Positions 24,775 through 36,500 of a stretch of DNA of 64,000 bases are shown piece by piece. Below the pieces are notes generated by a model. That model did not search any database and was not told the origin of the DNA. It saw only the letters and a program-made list of their open reading frames with translations. Position numbers and translations under genes: made by a program. Each line of letters begins with the position of its first letter. Positions within the stretch are counted from its first letter, which is position 1. This DNA is from Chrysaora quinquecirrha (Eukaryota; Cnidaria; Scyphozoa; Semaeostomeae; Pelagiidae), in NCBI GenBank assembly GCA_014526335.1, contig JACTAT010000060.1:6924898-6988897 (forward strand), given 5' to 3'.

Positions 24775-25145
24775 ACTCATACAAGTCTGTCTGATTGATG
24801 TAAGCCTGTCTGACTAATACAAGTCTGTCTGACTGTAATAATCTGTCTGACTGATGTGTCTATCTGACTGATGCAAGTCTGTTTGATTGTAAAAGTCTGT
24901 TTGACCGATGTATCTGTCTGCCTAATGCAAATCTGTCTGACTGGTATAAGTCCGTCGGAATAATGTAGTTTGCTTGACTGGTACAAGTCTGTCGGACTGA
25001 TAGAAGTCTGTCTGACTGATTTAATTAGAGTTTACCGATATTAGTCTGTTTAATGATACGCGTCTGCGTAACTGTTGTCTGTCTTCATAGAAGCCTGCCT
25101 GACTGATGTAGGAAAGTCTGTTTTGCCTGACTGATGTAGGAAAGT
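24775..25145. repeat. TCTGTCTGACTGAT minisatellite
   Basis: About twenty degenerate 18-20-bp units (gtctgtctgactgatacaa). The same unit also forms a short array at about 24080-24175 at the end of the WD40 gene intron. It lies between the 3' ends of the WD40 gene and the pentameric channel gene. Confidence 0.85.
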
Positions 25146-25259
25146 CTGTTTGGCATCTTGTTGTGGAATCGATCAGAGATGAGATAGTGTTATTAGATGT
25201 AAAGCTCTATGGAAAAATCTATGTTGAATTGATATTTTGTGCTGACTTGTGCACTTGCT

Positions 25260-28200
25260 TCATTTTTCTGCAAGACGTGGTATTTTCTGCAGCATTAAGA
25301 AACAAACTGAAATGGTCAATGTGATCACAAACATGATTAAGAAAACTCGATCGACAACCATCGATGCGTATTCCCACTCATTCCTTTCATTTCTCTTCCG
25401 TTGTTTCTTATCCACGCTGTTTGTTAAGGTATCCACATCATTATTCATAATTTTCTGCACGTGTTTTCTGTCTCCCTCAACCATGGTATGAAAATTAAAC
25501 ATACTGCCATTTTGGTAGGCCAGGTCGTTGGCACTGCCTGTTATACTCTCCAGTGACTGTGTTGAGCCGTTCATTGATATAACCTCTCTCTCCATTACGC
25601 CGTCTTTTCTTCTTGACGGCGGAGCGCTGTGAATAAACGCCGGTACGTCGGGATGTTTAACTAGCAATGGACTTTTCAGCTCTCCGTTTAGGGCCTCATT
25701 GCTTTTCCTTTTCTTCGTCGCAGCCGGAGATTGGCTACCGCTTACCGTTACAACGTCGCTAAATCGAACCGTCTTGCGTCGACGTTTGGTCTTGAGCGAC
25801 GGTCTGTCTGGTGAATTCACTCCGCATAGTATCTTACCCAGTTTCTGGACTATGATGTATCTTATCCATGGCGGCATGGGTTCTAAAAAGCCTTGACGGT
25901 AGAAAAACATCAGCACAAACGTTGAAGCGGCGACAGAAAGGCTGATTTGCCCCAGTAATAGGAAATAAAACAGAGAGAGCAGCGGGATGTTTTCTGACGT
26001 CGCTGGCAGCTTCTTGCTAGCTAAATTTAAGTAAACAGTCATTGATACCAGTGTTGTAATCGAAAGAGCGATCCGTTCGCCTGAGTTGGGCGGCAAGCAG
26101 AAACCTATGGATATCAGCGCGGTGATGGTAGCCGCAGGTAATATCATCGTGTAGATATAATACAATGTCTTGCGGCGTAAATGTAATTGATACGCGACTT
26201 CTGCAAAAGGATGTTCGCAACACTTGTATTTCTTTTGCTCCTTTCTAACGGTGAATTTTATGACTTCCCATTCAGAGTTCTCCGTGTAATGCGCCAATCC
26301 ATTTTTCGTCCCAAATGGTGTGATATCCATTTCATTAATTCCATTGGTCCATGAACTAAAAACCAAGATACTATCACGTCAGAATGATATAATACGCTCT
26401 CCATGTAACTACATCATTAACCACAGAACTTTTATCTTTGACTCGCTTAACAAGGACGCAAGTCACGGCTGTCACATAGCTCGACCAATGAATCCTACTT
26501 TGACTTTTCTCAAACACTTACTCAAACAACACACGAAGTTCTCAACAACAGTTAGCCGTTTTTTCTTAGCCTAAGTACATAGTCTTAGCATAGTTTTAGC
26601 TATTACATGACCATGCAGTGAAAACTTCCCCACGCCAACACATTGTCCTATATTATCCAATTTATCACACAGCTTAGGTTATTGCCACAAGGTGCAAATT
26701 CAAAGGCTTTACAAGGTCCATACTTGAGTTAGATAGACTTATTACATGAGTCGCAGTTGTTGCAGTAGTTATCGTAGTCGTAGTATACTCAAACTACATC
26801 ATCACTCGAGCAAACAGTTCTAGGGTTATTGTTGTTGTTGTTGTTGTTGTTGTTGCTGTTTGCTAAGAGTGGGACTCATGTAATAAGTAGAAAAGAGAGG
26901 GGCTTTTGCAGAGGGTGGCTTATTATTGGAGATGGAAATAAAAGGGAGGATGGCTGAATAGAGATTTTACTGTACGATACTTTCGCTGACGGGAGATCAA
27001 TTTTCTATCTACCGGCTTACCCGAAGTTCAAGTAGCAAATCTGTTCATCAAATGGGAAATATTTGACGTTGATATTGCATGATGCTTTGATTGAAGTTGA
27101 TGCGAACCATGTGTTGTGTCCTGAACTCTTCGCTATCACTTTCGTCTTCATCGTATGCACACTTTTCATGCTGTTGTCGGCGCTGTGGAGGAGCAAAAGA
27201 TTTTGTTTGATATGAGAAGAGAAGGCATGCCTCGCATAATTTGGAGTACCCTGAGTACCAGGGCCGTAGCCGCTGCGCACGGGGACGAGGAACTGGGAAG
27301 AAGATGAACAAGGATACCGGTATTCCCTTGTTAATCTCCTTCCCAGTTCCTCGTCCCCCGTGCGCAGCGACTACGACTCTGGTACCCAGGGCACAGGGTA
27401 AATTCGGAGTAGCTGTATATGGATTAATCATAGGGCGTGTTCTTCTAAACCAATTCCTTTTTCGGTAGCCTTATTTTTTGGGAATACGCGTTTTTTGAAG
27501 CTATTCTGAAAACGGCTTGTTTTGGATCTCTCCGAAGCCTTCCGAGGTCAAAAGCAGAAGGTTTCCGAGACTTCCAGAGATTGTCGGTTTTAAGTTCGAA
27601 AGAGAATTCCATTTTACCGAGCTGCCAGGATACATTCCACGAATGGGTCTGGGGACGAGGCAAGCTAGAATTTTGGCGCGAAAGTTTTTGGATTGTCAAA
27701 ATACCTGTTTTTTGACAATTGTGAGTACTGTTTTTGGAAGCTGTTTGTTTTGTTTTGTTGCTTTTTGTTTGAATTTGTTTACTTAACCCAGAAAAAAATC
27801 ACTAACTTGTTATAAAGCAACAACACTGGAGTCCATACAAACTTCGGTTCCACGTTGACAAGACTAACATTGCCATACATCTTGTCATCCCAGGCAAGCA
27901 AAGGATTGCTCCATTCCTAAAACATAAAAAAGATGTAAGATGTTGCATTGAAACCTCTGTGCAATGCAGAAATACTGCTACTCAAGCAAGATAAACTCTG
28001 CTTTTCTTAGACCGTGTAGAGTACATTTTATCATTGTAAATTGTATTTCTACGAATAAAAATGAATTGAATTGAATTGAATACTCTTAGGTCTCGATTAA
28101 ACGGGGGGTTCTATAAACGGGCGGGTCGGAAAACTTGGTGAAATATGATAAGCCGGGGAGGTTGGAATAAACGGGAGGTCTCTTTGTTTATTGTGATGAT

Positions 28201-29438
28201 GTAAGGTAGTGCATTAAACCTCTGTGCAATGCAGAAAATACCGCTATAAATGATGCAACATTTTAAAATATTGCGGTATGTACTAGGTCTTACCTGCGTC
28301 GTCCAAACGTTGAGTTTGATAGACTGACCCACAGCATCCTATCAACAAAAGTTTTCATATCATGACTTCTTACAAATTTACAATCAAAGAGAATATTAGA
28401 AGCATTGGGAACGGATATTGCAACGTTTAAAGTGAGGTTTATTGCAGAGACTGGGGGTTGGAAAAAAGGTAAGGGGAGATTTGGCAAGGCAAGTAAGGTG
28501 CTATAGAGATTCGCTTACCACATCCAGTATTTGAATAAGTCTAACATTCAGACTGACATTCATTATCTGCTTTGGACCCATCTTTGGTCTTGCGTCCTTG
28601 TATTTCATTTGACGGAAAACATCGCTCACGATGCGGTGCTCTTCAGACATGTAAGCTGCAAGAAATCATTATTCGAACATCACCATTATTTTTCATACTC
28701 CTGTATGAGGAGGTCTATACAGTAGTTGGTATAGACCTACTCATTGTATAGAACACTTTTTGTTTTCAATAATGCCGTTTTGAAGTCTATTACTAGCCTA
28801 GGGCTACTCAGTCGACTTCATCCCTTGTCTGGATGCATATATCATATAGCAGGAGTAGCCCCACTCAGCGCTAAGTACCGACCAGGTACCCATTTATACA
28901 CCTGGGTAGAGATTTGTGGCACATTTGTGTTAATAACTTGCCCAAAGTTGTTATTTCTGCAAGTGCGAGTGGAAAGACCGTGGCTCGAAACCACAACATT
29001 GTCGTTGTACATCCTGCACGCTAACTTGATAGACTACTTACATGAGTCGTTGACTCCCAGTTGTACTGAATGGATTAAACCTAAGTTTAGCGATTTCATC
29101 ATTGTGATGGTGGGAAGGTTACATCTGAAGAAGAAAGCAGTACTCACTTGTTCGTCCTATTTCGACCAGTTGAGTCGGCTGTTTTAGCCTCCCTGTCACA
29201 GCCTCGCATTCACTCAAACACGTGACTGCATAGCAATGGTTCTGGAGTATAAACGCATAATTTGTATCTTCTATGTAACAAACTGCTTCCACGCAAGCCT
29301 TGATATCTGTCACTTTTCCAACATATTGAATTGTCTTTCCACGCATGCCCCCTTTCAGTGTTGCGTTGTGGTATATCTCTGAATTTCCCTGGCATACAAC
29401 CTTCTTTTTCATGCTTTCGGATGCCAATAAGTAATTTG
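25260..29438 (-). CDS. nicotinic-type pentameric channel subunit with N-terminal MANSC-like domain
   Basis: Subunit of a Cys-loop ligand-gated ion channel. Exons in transcript order are about 29148-29438, 28519-28655, 28294-28338, 27807-27916, 27021-27182 and 25260-26355. Phases match and give about 612 codons. After a Cys-rich module (GHxx-like spacing: CQGNSEIY, ACVEAVC, NHCYAVTC) come the ligand-binding elements: NVWTTQEW, a WTP loop A, a Cys loop with 13 residues between its Cys (FPFDEQ), GSWTNG for loop B, and YKCCEHPF. The vicinal Cys pair marks an alpha-type subunit. M1 follows LRRKTLYYIY. M2 starts with GERIALSITTLVSMTVYL, with Glu at -1' as in cation-selective channels. A roughly 190-residue basic M3-M4 loop precedes M4. 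The 45-bp exon matches a size long known in nicotinic receptor genes. No ATG or signal peptide precedes the MANSC-like exon in frame, so a 5' exon is missing; the exon start 29438 rests on an acceptor (ttactatag). Confidence 0.88.
27243..27396. repeat. short foldback element
   Basis: Arms 27243-27299 and 27338-27396 are near reverse complements (ctgcgcacggggacgaggaa and its counterpart). It is in an intron of the channel gene and is GC-richer than its surroundings. Confidence 0.75.
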
Positions 29439-29547
29439 CTATAGTAATGGAAAGCAAATTTATAAATAATTTTCGAGTGACAAGTTTGAAGCCGCGGCTT
29501 CTCGCGCGATTTTTGATCTGTTCCTGGCGACGCGACACAAGTTAATG

Positions 29548-29773
29548 CCCATTTCCACTTCGTTCGAATTCGCTGTTCGCTGTTCGCTAGCCATCAAAAA
29601 AAGGCGAACGCGAAGCGATTTGGATTTCCTCTGCAAGTCAAGCTCAAGCTTTAGAAAAAGTTTCACTTTATTTATTGCCTAAAATTGATCACGAAGGCTG
29701 TATTCTGTTCGCAAGCGAGCGGCGAACTTCAAATTTGCTAGCGAACAGCGAATGCGAACGAAGTGGAAATGGG
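29548..29773. mobile_element. foldback element at the 5' end of the channel gene
   Basis: Termini cccatttccacttcgttcg (29548) and its reverse complement ending at 29773 enclose further inverted gcgaacagcgaa motifs. It lies about 110 bp upstream of the first recognised channel exon. Confidence 0.75.
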
Positions 29774-30606
29774 ACTTTAAAGTGTCCGCACCTGTTTTGA
29801 CAATCAACTTGCGCGATAAGAAGAATAGGTCCTAGAAAATTTCTAGGAAAAAGCGCGAAAAAATGCAATTTGTTGCGTTGCCAATGGTCGCAGAGCATTT
29901 TTCTTGCTGGCTACACATGCGACTTTAGTTTTGCTATTACGGCAACAATTTTTTATCATGTCCTGTCGCTATTTCAAGCAAAAAGTTGCACGTGCGCTGC
30001 CGCTTTGTTTAGGGCCATGCGAGGGGCATTCAGGAAAAGAGATTTTCAAAGGATTTCTTTATGCCTGGTCCAGACGTTATTTTTTATATCTATTAATTCT
30101 GTTCTTATACTAGGATTCAATAATTAATCCTTTGCGTCGGTTTTAGTAAGAAGGATAAGACAACTTTGCGATATTTCAGCATCACCGTTTGATAATTAAA
30201 GTTGAAAATGATAAAAAATGTCACTTAATCAACCAAATTCATTCAAATTGGTTTTTCATTCCTAATCCCAAAGAGCTACACAATCTTTGAATGGGATTAT
30301 GGTTTTCCATAATAGTGACTGAATCACGTTGGGTTCAAGTGATCTCTAGCTTAGCTAGCTTTAGAAGTTTCGGGATTTTTCTAATCATATTTGAATAATT
30401 CAAAGTTGCGATTATTTTATCAGGTTTTTTCAACTTTACATATGGATCGGCTGGAGCAACCCGCTCCTTGGAAATATCGTACATATTTGCTGGAAATCCT
30501 ATTGTTTTCATGGAAATCCCTTGGAAATCCTTTTGTTTTGATCAAAAATCTCGTACGCTTTTTTTAAAAAGGAAATGCCCCTCGCTTTTTCTGCACCCCA
30601 TACTCA

Positions 30607-31215
30607 ACCCCATGTAGTGTGTGTACGGTACCTTCGTAATGGTAGGATATGTATGGTGCGGATATTCAGTACGGCGGAGGATACCATGATTGCCAGGCAT
30701 CTTGGAGTACGGTGGCGGATGTGCAGTACGGGGGGTACCATGATGCCTGGCGGATATTCAGGTTGGATACCATGATTGCCGTGGGTAGGCATCATGATTG
30801 CTGTGGTGGATATTCAGTACGGTGAGGGGATACCATGATGACTGTGGGGGGATACCATGATTGCCATGGGGAGGCATCTCGGAGTACGTTGGTGAATGTG
30901 CAGTACGGTGGGGTCACATCATGATTGCCGTGGCGGATATTCAATGTGGTCGGGGGTATCCTTGAGAACGGTGGTGGATATTCAGTACGGTGGGAGTAAA
31001 ATATGATGTTCTCAATCTTGGTATCCCAACACAGATATCATGGTTTCTCCTCATCGTACTGAATACCTGCTACGACAATCATTATGTGACCAACCGCACT
31101 GCACATTCGCCAATGTACTCCAAGATACCTCCCCATGGCAATCGTGGTATCCCCATCCGTTGTTACTGAGTATCCGACACCGTACTGCACATGCATTACA
31201 TGGGATGATACTGCT
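30607..31215. mobile_element. repeat element built from ataccatgattgcc and ttcagtacggtgg units
   Basis: The left two thirds repeats gataccatgattgcc, gatattcagtacggtg and catctcggagtacg blocks. From about 31020 the same blocks appear as reverse complement (catcgtactgaatacc, ccatggcaatcgtgg), making a large foldback. Confidence 0.7.
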
Positions 31216-31782
31216 TAATGGAATAACCCCGTAAATTTCTTAAGCAACAATTAACAACTCAAAATGTACAGTTTCTTACTTGAGGTCAGCAGGTAAAAGA
31301 AGACCCACACACTTCTGATCATTGTTGAGCTCTCTTTCCTTCAAATCATTGTAAGTATATCTTCATAATCAACTATATGTTCTTTTCGTCTGAAATCAAA
31401 TCGATACTTGAACTCAACTGTCGCAGCATATTGAGACAATGGAGCATTCAGAGCCCAGTTAAATCGCCCAGTAACTCTCCGAGGCATACAGCCCTGGTCT
31501 CCCACCAATCAAATCCCATCAGCTCATCAAAAGTAATGAAGGATACGTAACTAGAGGATTGCGCGATTCTATAGGAACATACTTACCAAGCCAAATCTCA
31601 CTAAGCACTTCTAAATTTCAATTTTAAAACTGAAAATTTCTTCATTGAAAGATCCTCGTCTTGCAGGTTCCCGCTTTCATTTTGAGCTTTGTCATTCATT
31701 CACATTTGAGTTAAAGTCAAAACATGTTTAACAGAACTTAAGAGAAAGTATTAATTATCTTTGCTTTTTATCAATTATTCAG

Positions 31783-31856
31783 GTCCAGCTCCAAAGCATC
31801 TCAAGCGTCATTATGATGATGATAACAAACTATTCTTCAAGGCACTCAGATATCAG
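31783..31856 (+). CDS. possible orphan exon, unknown protein
   Basis: A 74-bp stretch bounded by ttattcag and a GTGATT donor. Translated in phase it gives 24 residues, including APKHLKRHYDDDN and KLFFKALRYQ, a charged, exon-like composition. No flanking exon was found, and it does not fit the splice phase of either neighbouring gene with confidence. Confidence 0.2.
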
Positions 31857-31905
31857 GTGATTTTCTAACTTTTTTGCCTTCTCTTGCTGTTTTGTTTCCT
31901 GCACT

Positions 31906-32045
31906 CACGCTAGCTAATCTATACATACGCACAATTGTGGTGGATACGCACTACTGTGGTGGGTTATTGTGCTTGATGTGGTGGTATTTTTTGCGTACGA
32001 ACTTCATTACAGTACCCATTAAATACCACAACAGTACGCCAAAAA
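31906..32045. mobile_element. partial TGTGGTGG-family foldback element
   Basis: Starts cacgctagctaatctatac, the same terminus as the copies at 14482 and 20729, followed by one gtggtggatacgcactactg unit and a short reverse-complement tail. Confidence 0.65.
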
Positions 32046-33055
32046 CTTAGTTGAAATCAATGTTGAAGTAAGAACACCATTGAGAACACTCGTGCCTAAA
32101 ATTATGCGAAAGATAAGAACATCGAGCCTCGGCAAAAATTATCTGGTTCTTACGAAAAAAAGTGGATTTGCTATATGACTTACTTACTGTTCCTGAATGA
32201 TCCTATTTGTTTATCATGATCATATTGATGTTGTTTACTGTATACTGCAATGAACTCACGGTATCAAATCTTTCTACTGTAATATCCTGCTAAAACCATA
32301 CGTGGTAATGCATATAATCATCTAAACAGAAGTAAAGCTTTACCTCACGAAATAACTACTTTTTCAGCATTTTCTTCCCCTTATTAATCATAGTGATCAG
32401 ACCAAGCAGCTGGTGGCAGTATAATAGGATAATTTAAAAACTGAATATTTTGATACATAGAGGATTATATTTATTCTCTTTCCAGAAAGTTTCAAATCAT
32501 GTTGCGTAACTGGTAGCTATTTTACTGACCTGATTCATCTGTGACCTGTTTCAAGCTGAAGTCGGCAAGCGAAAGATAAAGTTCATTTGATTCATAGGCT
32601 TACTATGTAAGTTGAAAACTTTCTTGTTATTATTGCGTTCCCGCGGCACATACATGGTGGCGTAGCGAAGGCGCTTTGGGCCCATAGGAATTAATTAATT
32701 AAGATGGGGCCCTTACGCAAGGACGGCGAAGCGACGTGAGCTTTACGGGGGAAGGGGGAGCGGCAAACTGGGAAATTTTTGAAAGCATACCCTTTAGAGC
32801 CTTGAAAAATGCACGTAACGCGTCCCCTTGCTAATGACTGTTTATAGGATTGCCTTAAGAAGCCATTTAGCGTATGGTTCACAAGAAGAAACTACGAAAA
32901 ATTTGTTGGGAGCCCCTGCTTAGGGAGCCTGAACTGCGTTACGCCAGTGATTTATACTCAAAACCGATTAAAAGCCTGGGCATTTATCAAATTTTAAACT
33001 TTTTCAGGGGGCCTTTAAAACAGGGAGGCGTATATTTTCGAGTCAGCTTTTTTGT

Positions 33056-33128
33056 ATCAAGACCATTAATTACGAAAGGTCCTTCAAGACCATTGATTAC
33101 GAAAGGTCCTTCAAGACCATTGATTATA
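33056..33128. repeat. 27-bp tandem repeat, three copies
   Basis: Three near-identical units containing accattgattacgaaaggtc and cttcaag. Confidence 0.8.
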
Positions 33129-33587
33129 GACAAAGAAAGGTCTTTAATTTGAACTTGATGATGATTCAAAACGGCTACTGATTCCAATAAACGCTTCAAG
33201 GGTGTCAATTTAACTCTGCAATTACTGATCTGCCTCTCTTACATGTTATCCCGGCAAATTACTCTAACCTCGAAGTGAATCGAGTATGTTTAAATCGATT
33301 TATGATTCACGTTTGATTCTGAATAAATCTGCATAGATATTATTGTTGATATGGAGTGTAGGAGTCATTTAAGACAACGTAAATCAAACCACCCTGAATC
33401 TCTATGTCTTACTGAATTTAAATCATTTTTAATTATGAATACGTATGACCTGTTATGGTTTCTTTGGCTGTACGCTTAACTACCGACTTTGTCAATTCTC
33501 TTTTCAGAACGTCTACAAGAATCTTGTTTTCTTCCAGTTTTAGAGAGTAGCATCAAAGTATATGGGATTTTGATGCTAACGAGAGAA

Positions 33588-36500
33588 ATGGACTGGAAAT
33601 GTATATTGATCTTCGTTCTGTTTGAAATATTGATAACATCAGAAGGTGAGAAACTTTTTTCTGCACAGCTGAATCTGCGTAAGTAAGTCGTATCTGATGG
33701 GACAATACAAGTAGATGTGACCTACATGAAATATTGTTTACGCAAAAATTTCAATGTTCGCACGCTTTTTTATATGAACTAGCTTCACTGTCAGTTTGGG
33801 TGTTTCTTATTTTTTGGGCTTACTTTTCACACAAAACCCTATCACCCTCCTACCCTTCTCATAAACAGCTTAAAATGTGTTTAAGAGCTTGTTGCAGTGG
33901 ATACTGTTTAAAGTGCGTTTCAAGGCAAGGGCTTCAAACCTGCGGACTTTGTTTGTATTTAGCTCAACTAGGAATAGTAAATAATAAATTTTATCCCAGT
34001 CCAAGCTGGTTTGTCTTATAAAGGTTGTTCGTAAAGAATACCTACATGAAATAAAGTTTGGGTACTTCAAGTTAATCTATCAGAGCCCCTTGTTGATTTT
34101 TTAGCAATACATCCCCCCCCCCTCTGCCAGCTCAACACAAAAGCCTTGTTATTCACTCAATATTTTTTTAAGACTAAAGCTTGGTTACTATACAGTCGCT
34201 GAGAGTCATACTGTCTCATGCAATCGTTGACTGTCTATGAGATTCACTGACACCTGCGTTATGGTCTTAAACACAGAGTTGCACAATGTTATTGACCTTC
34301 CTCCAAACCTGAAATTTTTGTAACCAACCTTCCTCATTTTAACATGATATAAAACTGCCGACCGAAAAACAGCCAGACAGACTCCTGCACACACGAGACA
34401 AAAACATGTACATAGGGACATTCCCAGGTCCCTTGTATGTTTTAGTGCAAGTGTTACAAAGGTGGCAATCAGGCTTTAATATCAGGGAGGCTACAGTTTT
34501 AAGAGGTTGTTTCATAAATTGATTCCAACTTTCCAAGCTGAAGGATATCACAGCACTGTAGGGACCTACAAAGGGTTGACAATATAGATTTTCTTTCTTT
34601 TAGCTGTAGCAAAAATATGAAAAATCGTTTTACTACAAAACGTTCCTCATTTTTTAGCTAAAACCTTCCTCCAAACCAGGTGTGTAGGGTTTTTGCGTCT
34701 CTGCTAAACAGTCGCTTAAGGCATTGTCAAATATTTCCTTTCAGTCTTTGACAGTTTTTCCTTTTTTGCAAAGGCTGGGATGGACCAATGACGACTCTTA
34801 ACGACTATATGGAAACAAAGGGTGCAGGCTAAAAACAAATGTGCAGGCTCTGCGCTATTAAGACCATATCCATTATCTGTGTGCCTTTTTCAGGCTGCAT
34901 CTGCATAACCGTTAGTGTACATTAGTGCAAAAAGTAATATATCTTCTGTTATTTTCTATGTTTAGGCCTACGACAGAGTGCTGTAAGTTTGAACATTCCT
35001 TCAAACGTAGCCATGAAGAGTACTGGATGGTACAAAATCCAGAACTGGCAAGCCCCGATTGAGAGTGGACATGTGATTACAGGAACGATCCTTAGTGGTA
35101 CGAGCAATTCCGATGTTTATATTCCGCGTTCCGGATTATATACTATATTCATTACTGTAAGTTTGACTGGTGCAGATGTTGGTGGAAGATTCAAAGCTAC
35201 AATGGCAATAAATGGCGGAATCAATAACAATCCTAACGGTATGTCGGCTAGCAAGAAAGGTGGACCATCCGGACCGAAGAGTCTTACGATTCAAGGAACA
35301 ATTTCGCTACAGCATGGTGATTACATATCAGTGTATGTTTTCTCCGAAACTGATAATGATTGGTCAATCACTGGCCAATCAGAGACTACGTTTTCAATGG
35401 AGTTCGTGGATACTTTAGGTGAAGTGCCAGGGTTCTCTGCATCATTCAAATCTGCAGTTGCTGTTGCGACGAGTGATTGGAATTATCTTAGAGAATGGAG
35501 AGTAAGTCAAAGCCCTGGCTTATTCACAAGCAAAACCGGCTTTTCGAAACATGTTGGCGAATTTGTACCCATCTGTGAAGGGATATACCTAATTGCTGCT
35601 AATATCCACATCAAGACAAATGCTTCAGCTTATTTTGAGCTTGGAATCGCAGTTGATTCTGTAATTAATGGCACCGTTGTGAAGACCATGTCATCAGAAG
35701 AATTCACGATATCCATTTCAACTTTGCTTCATCTGCGAAAAGGTCAGATAGTTGGTCTACAGCTCAGAGGATTTGGGACACCATGGACTGTTACAGCAGA
35801 AAGCGGCTTCTCAGGGGTGTTCCTGAGCAGTTTCAACTCTAAAACACCAGGTAAGGTGGATTTGATTTGAATTCAATAGCTAAATATTTTGTCATGTGAT
35901 TTTGATTATGACTATGATTATGATTTGCTTTTATGTTTGATATTATGATTATGATCTCGTGATTAGGATCTTATGATTAATGACTATACATGGCTATGAT
36001 CATGATTATGTATTTGATTGTGCATAGTCATATAATGAGTATGATTATGATTATGATAATAGTAATCATTATGATTATGAATATGATTCTGATTGAGTTT
36101 ATTATTGTGATTATGATTTGCGTTTAGTCCTGGTTACGAGTAGGAGCATGATCATGATAATGATTATGATTATGATCATTCTCATGATATTTTGAATTGT
36201 GATTATGAATTTGCGTTTTGGTCTGATTGTGATTATCATTATGATCTATGATTATAATTATTATGATTATGATTATGATGATGATTATGCTTATGAATAT
36301 AATCATCGTAATGATTATGACAATGACTATTTAGAACTATTGTTTAGATTTTTTGTGGTTATGATTTTGGCTCTTATTTGATTATGGTTTTGATTCGATA
36401 TTTTATCATTTTCTCTCTTACAGGTTTTTCCACCATTCTCCAAAATAACATCGTTGGTAGCGGAGGTGGCTGGATTAGGATTCCTCTCAAATCGCCTAAT

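Larger units (their letters stand above)
29439..33587. other. intergenic region, mostly repeats
   Basis: Between two divergently transcribed genes (the channel subunit on minus, the giant receptor on plus), so it should hold both promoters and the missing first channel exon. It contains three inverted-repeat elements, a SINE fragment at about 31440-31510, and one exon-like stretch listed separately. No other gene was recognised. Confidence 0.45.

Noticed and set aside
28744..29187. 147-codon plus-strand frame
   Set aside because: No family resemblance; it runs antisense to the channel gene intron and MANSC-like exon and has no splice or homology support.
33489..33587. Upstream in-frame extension of the giant receptor first exon
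   Set aside because: The extension would put about 33 non-hydrophobic residues before the signal peptide; ATG at 33588 gives a proper signal peptide.
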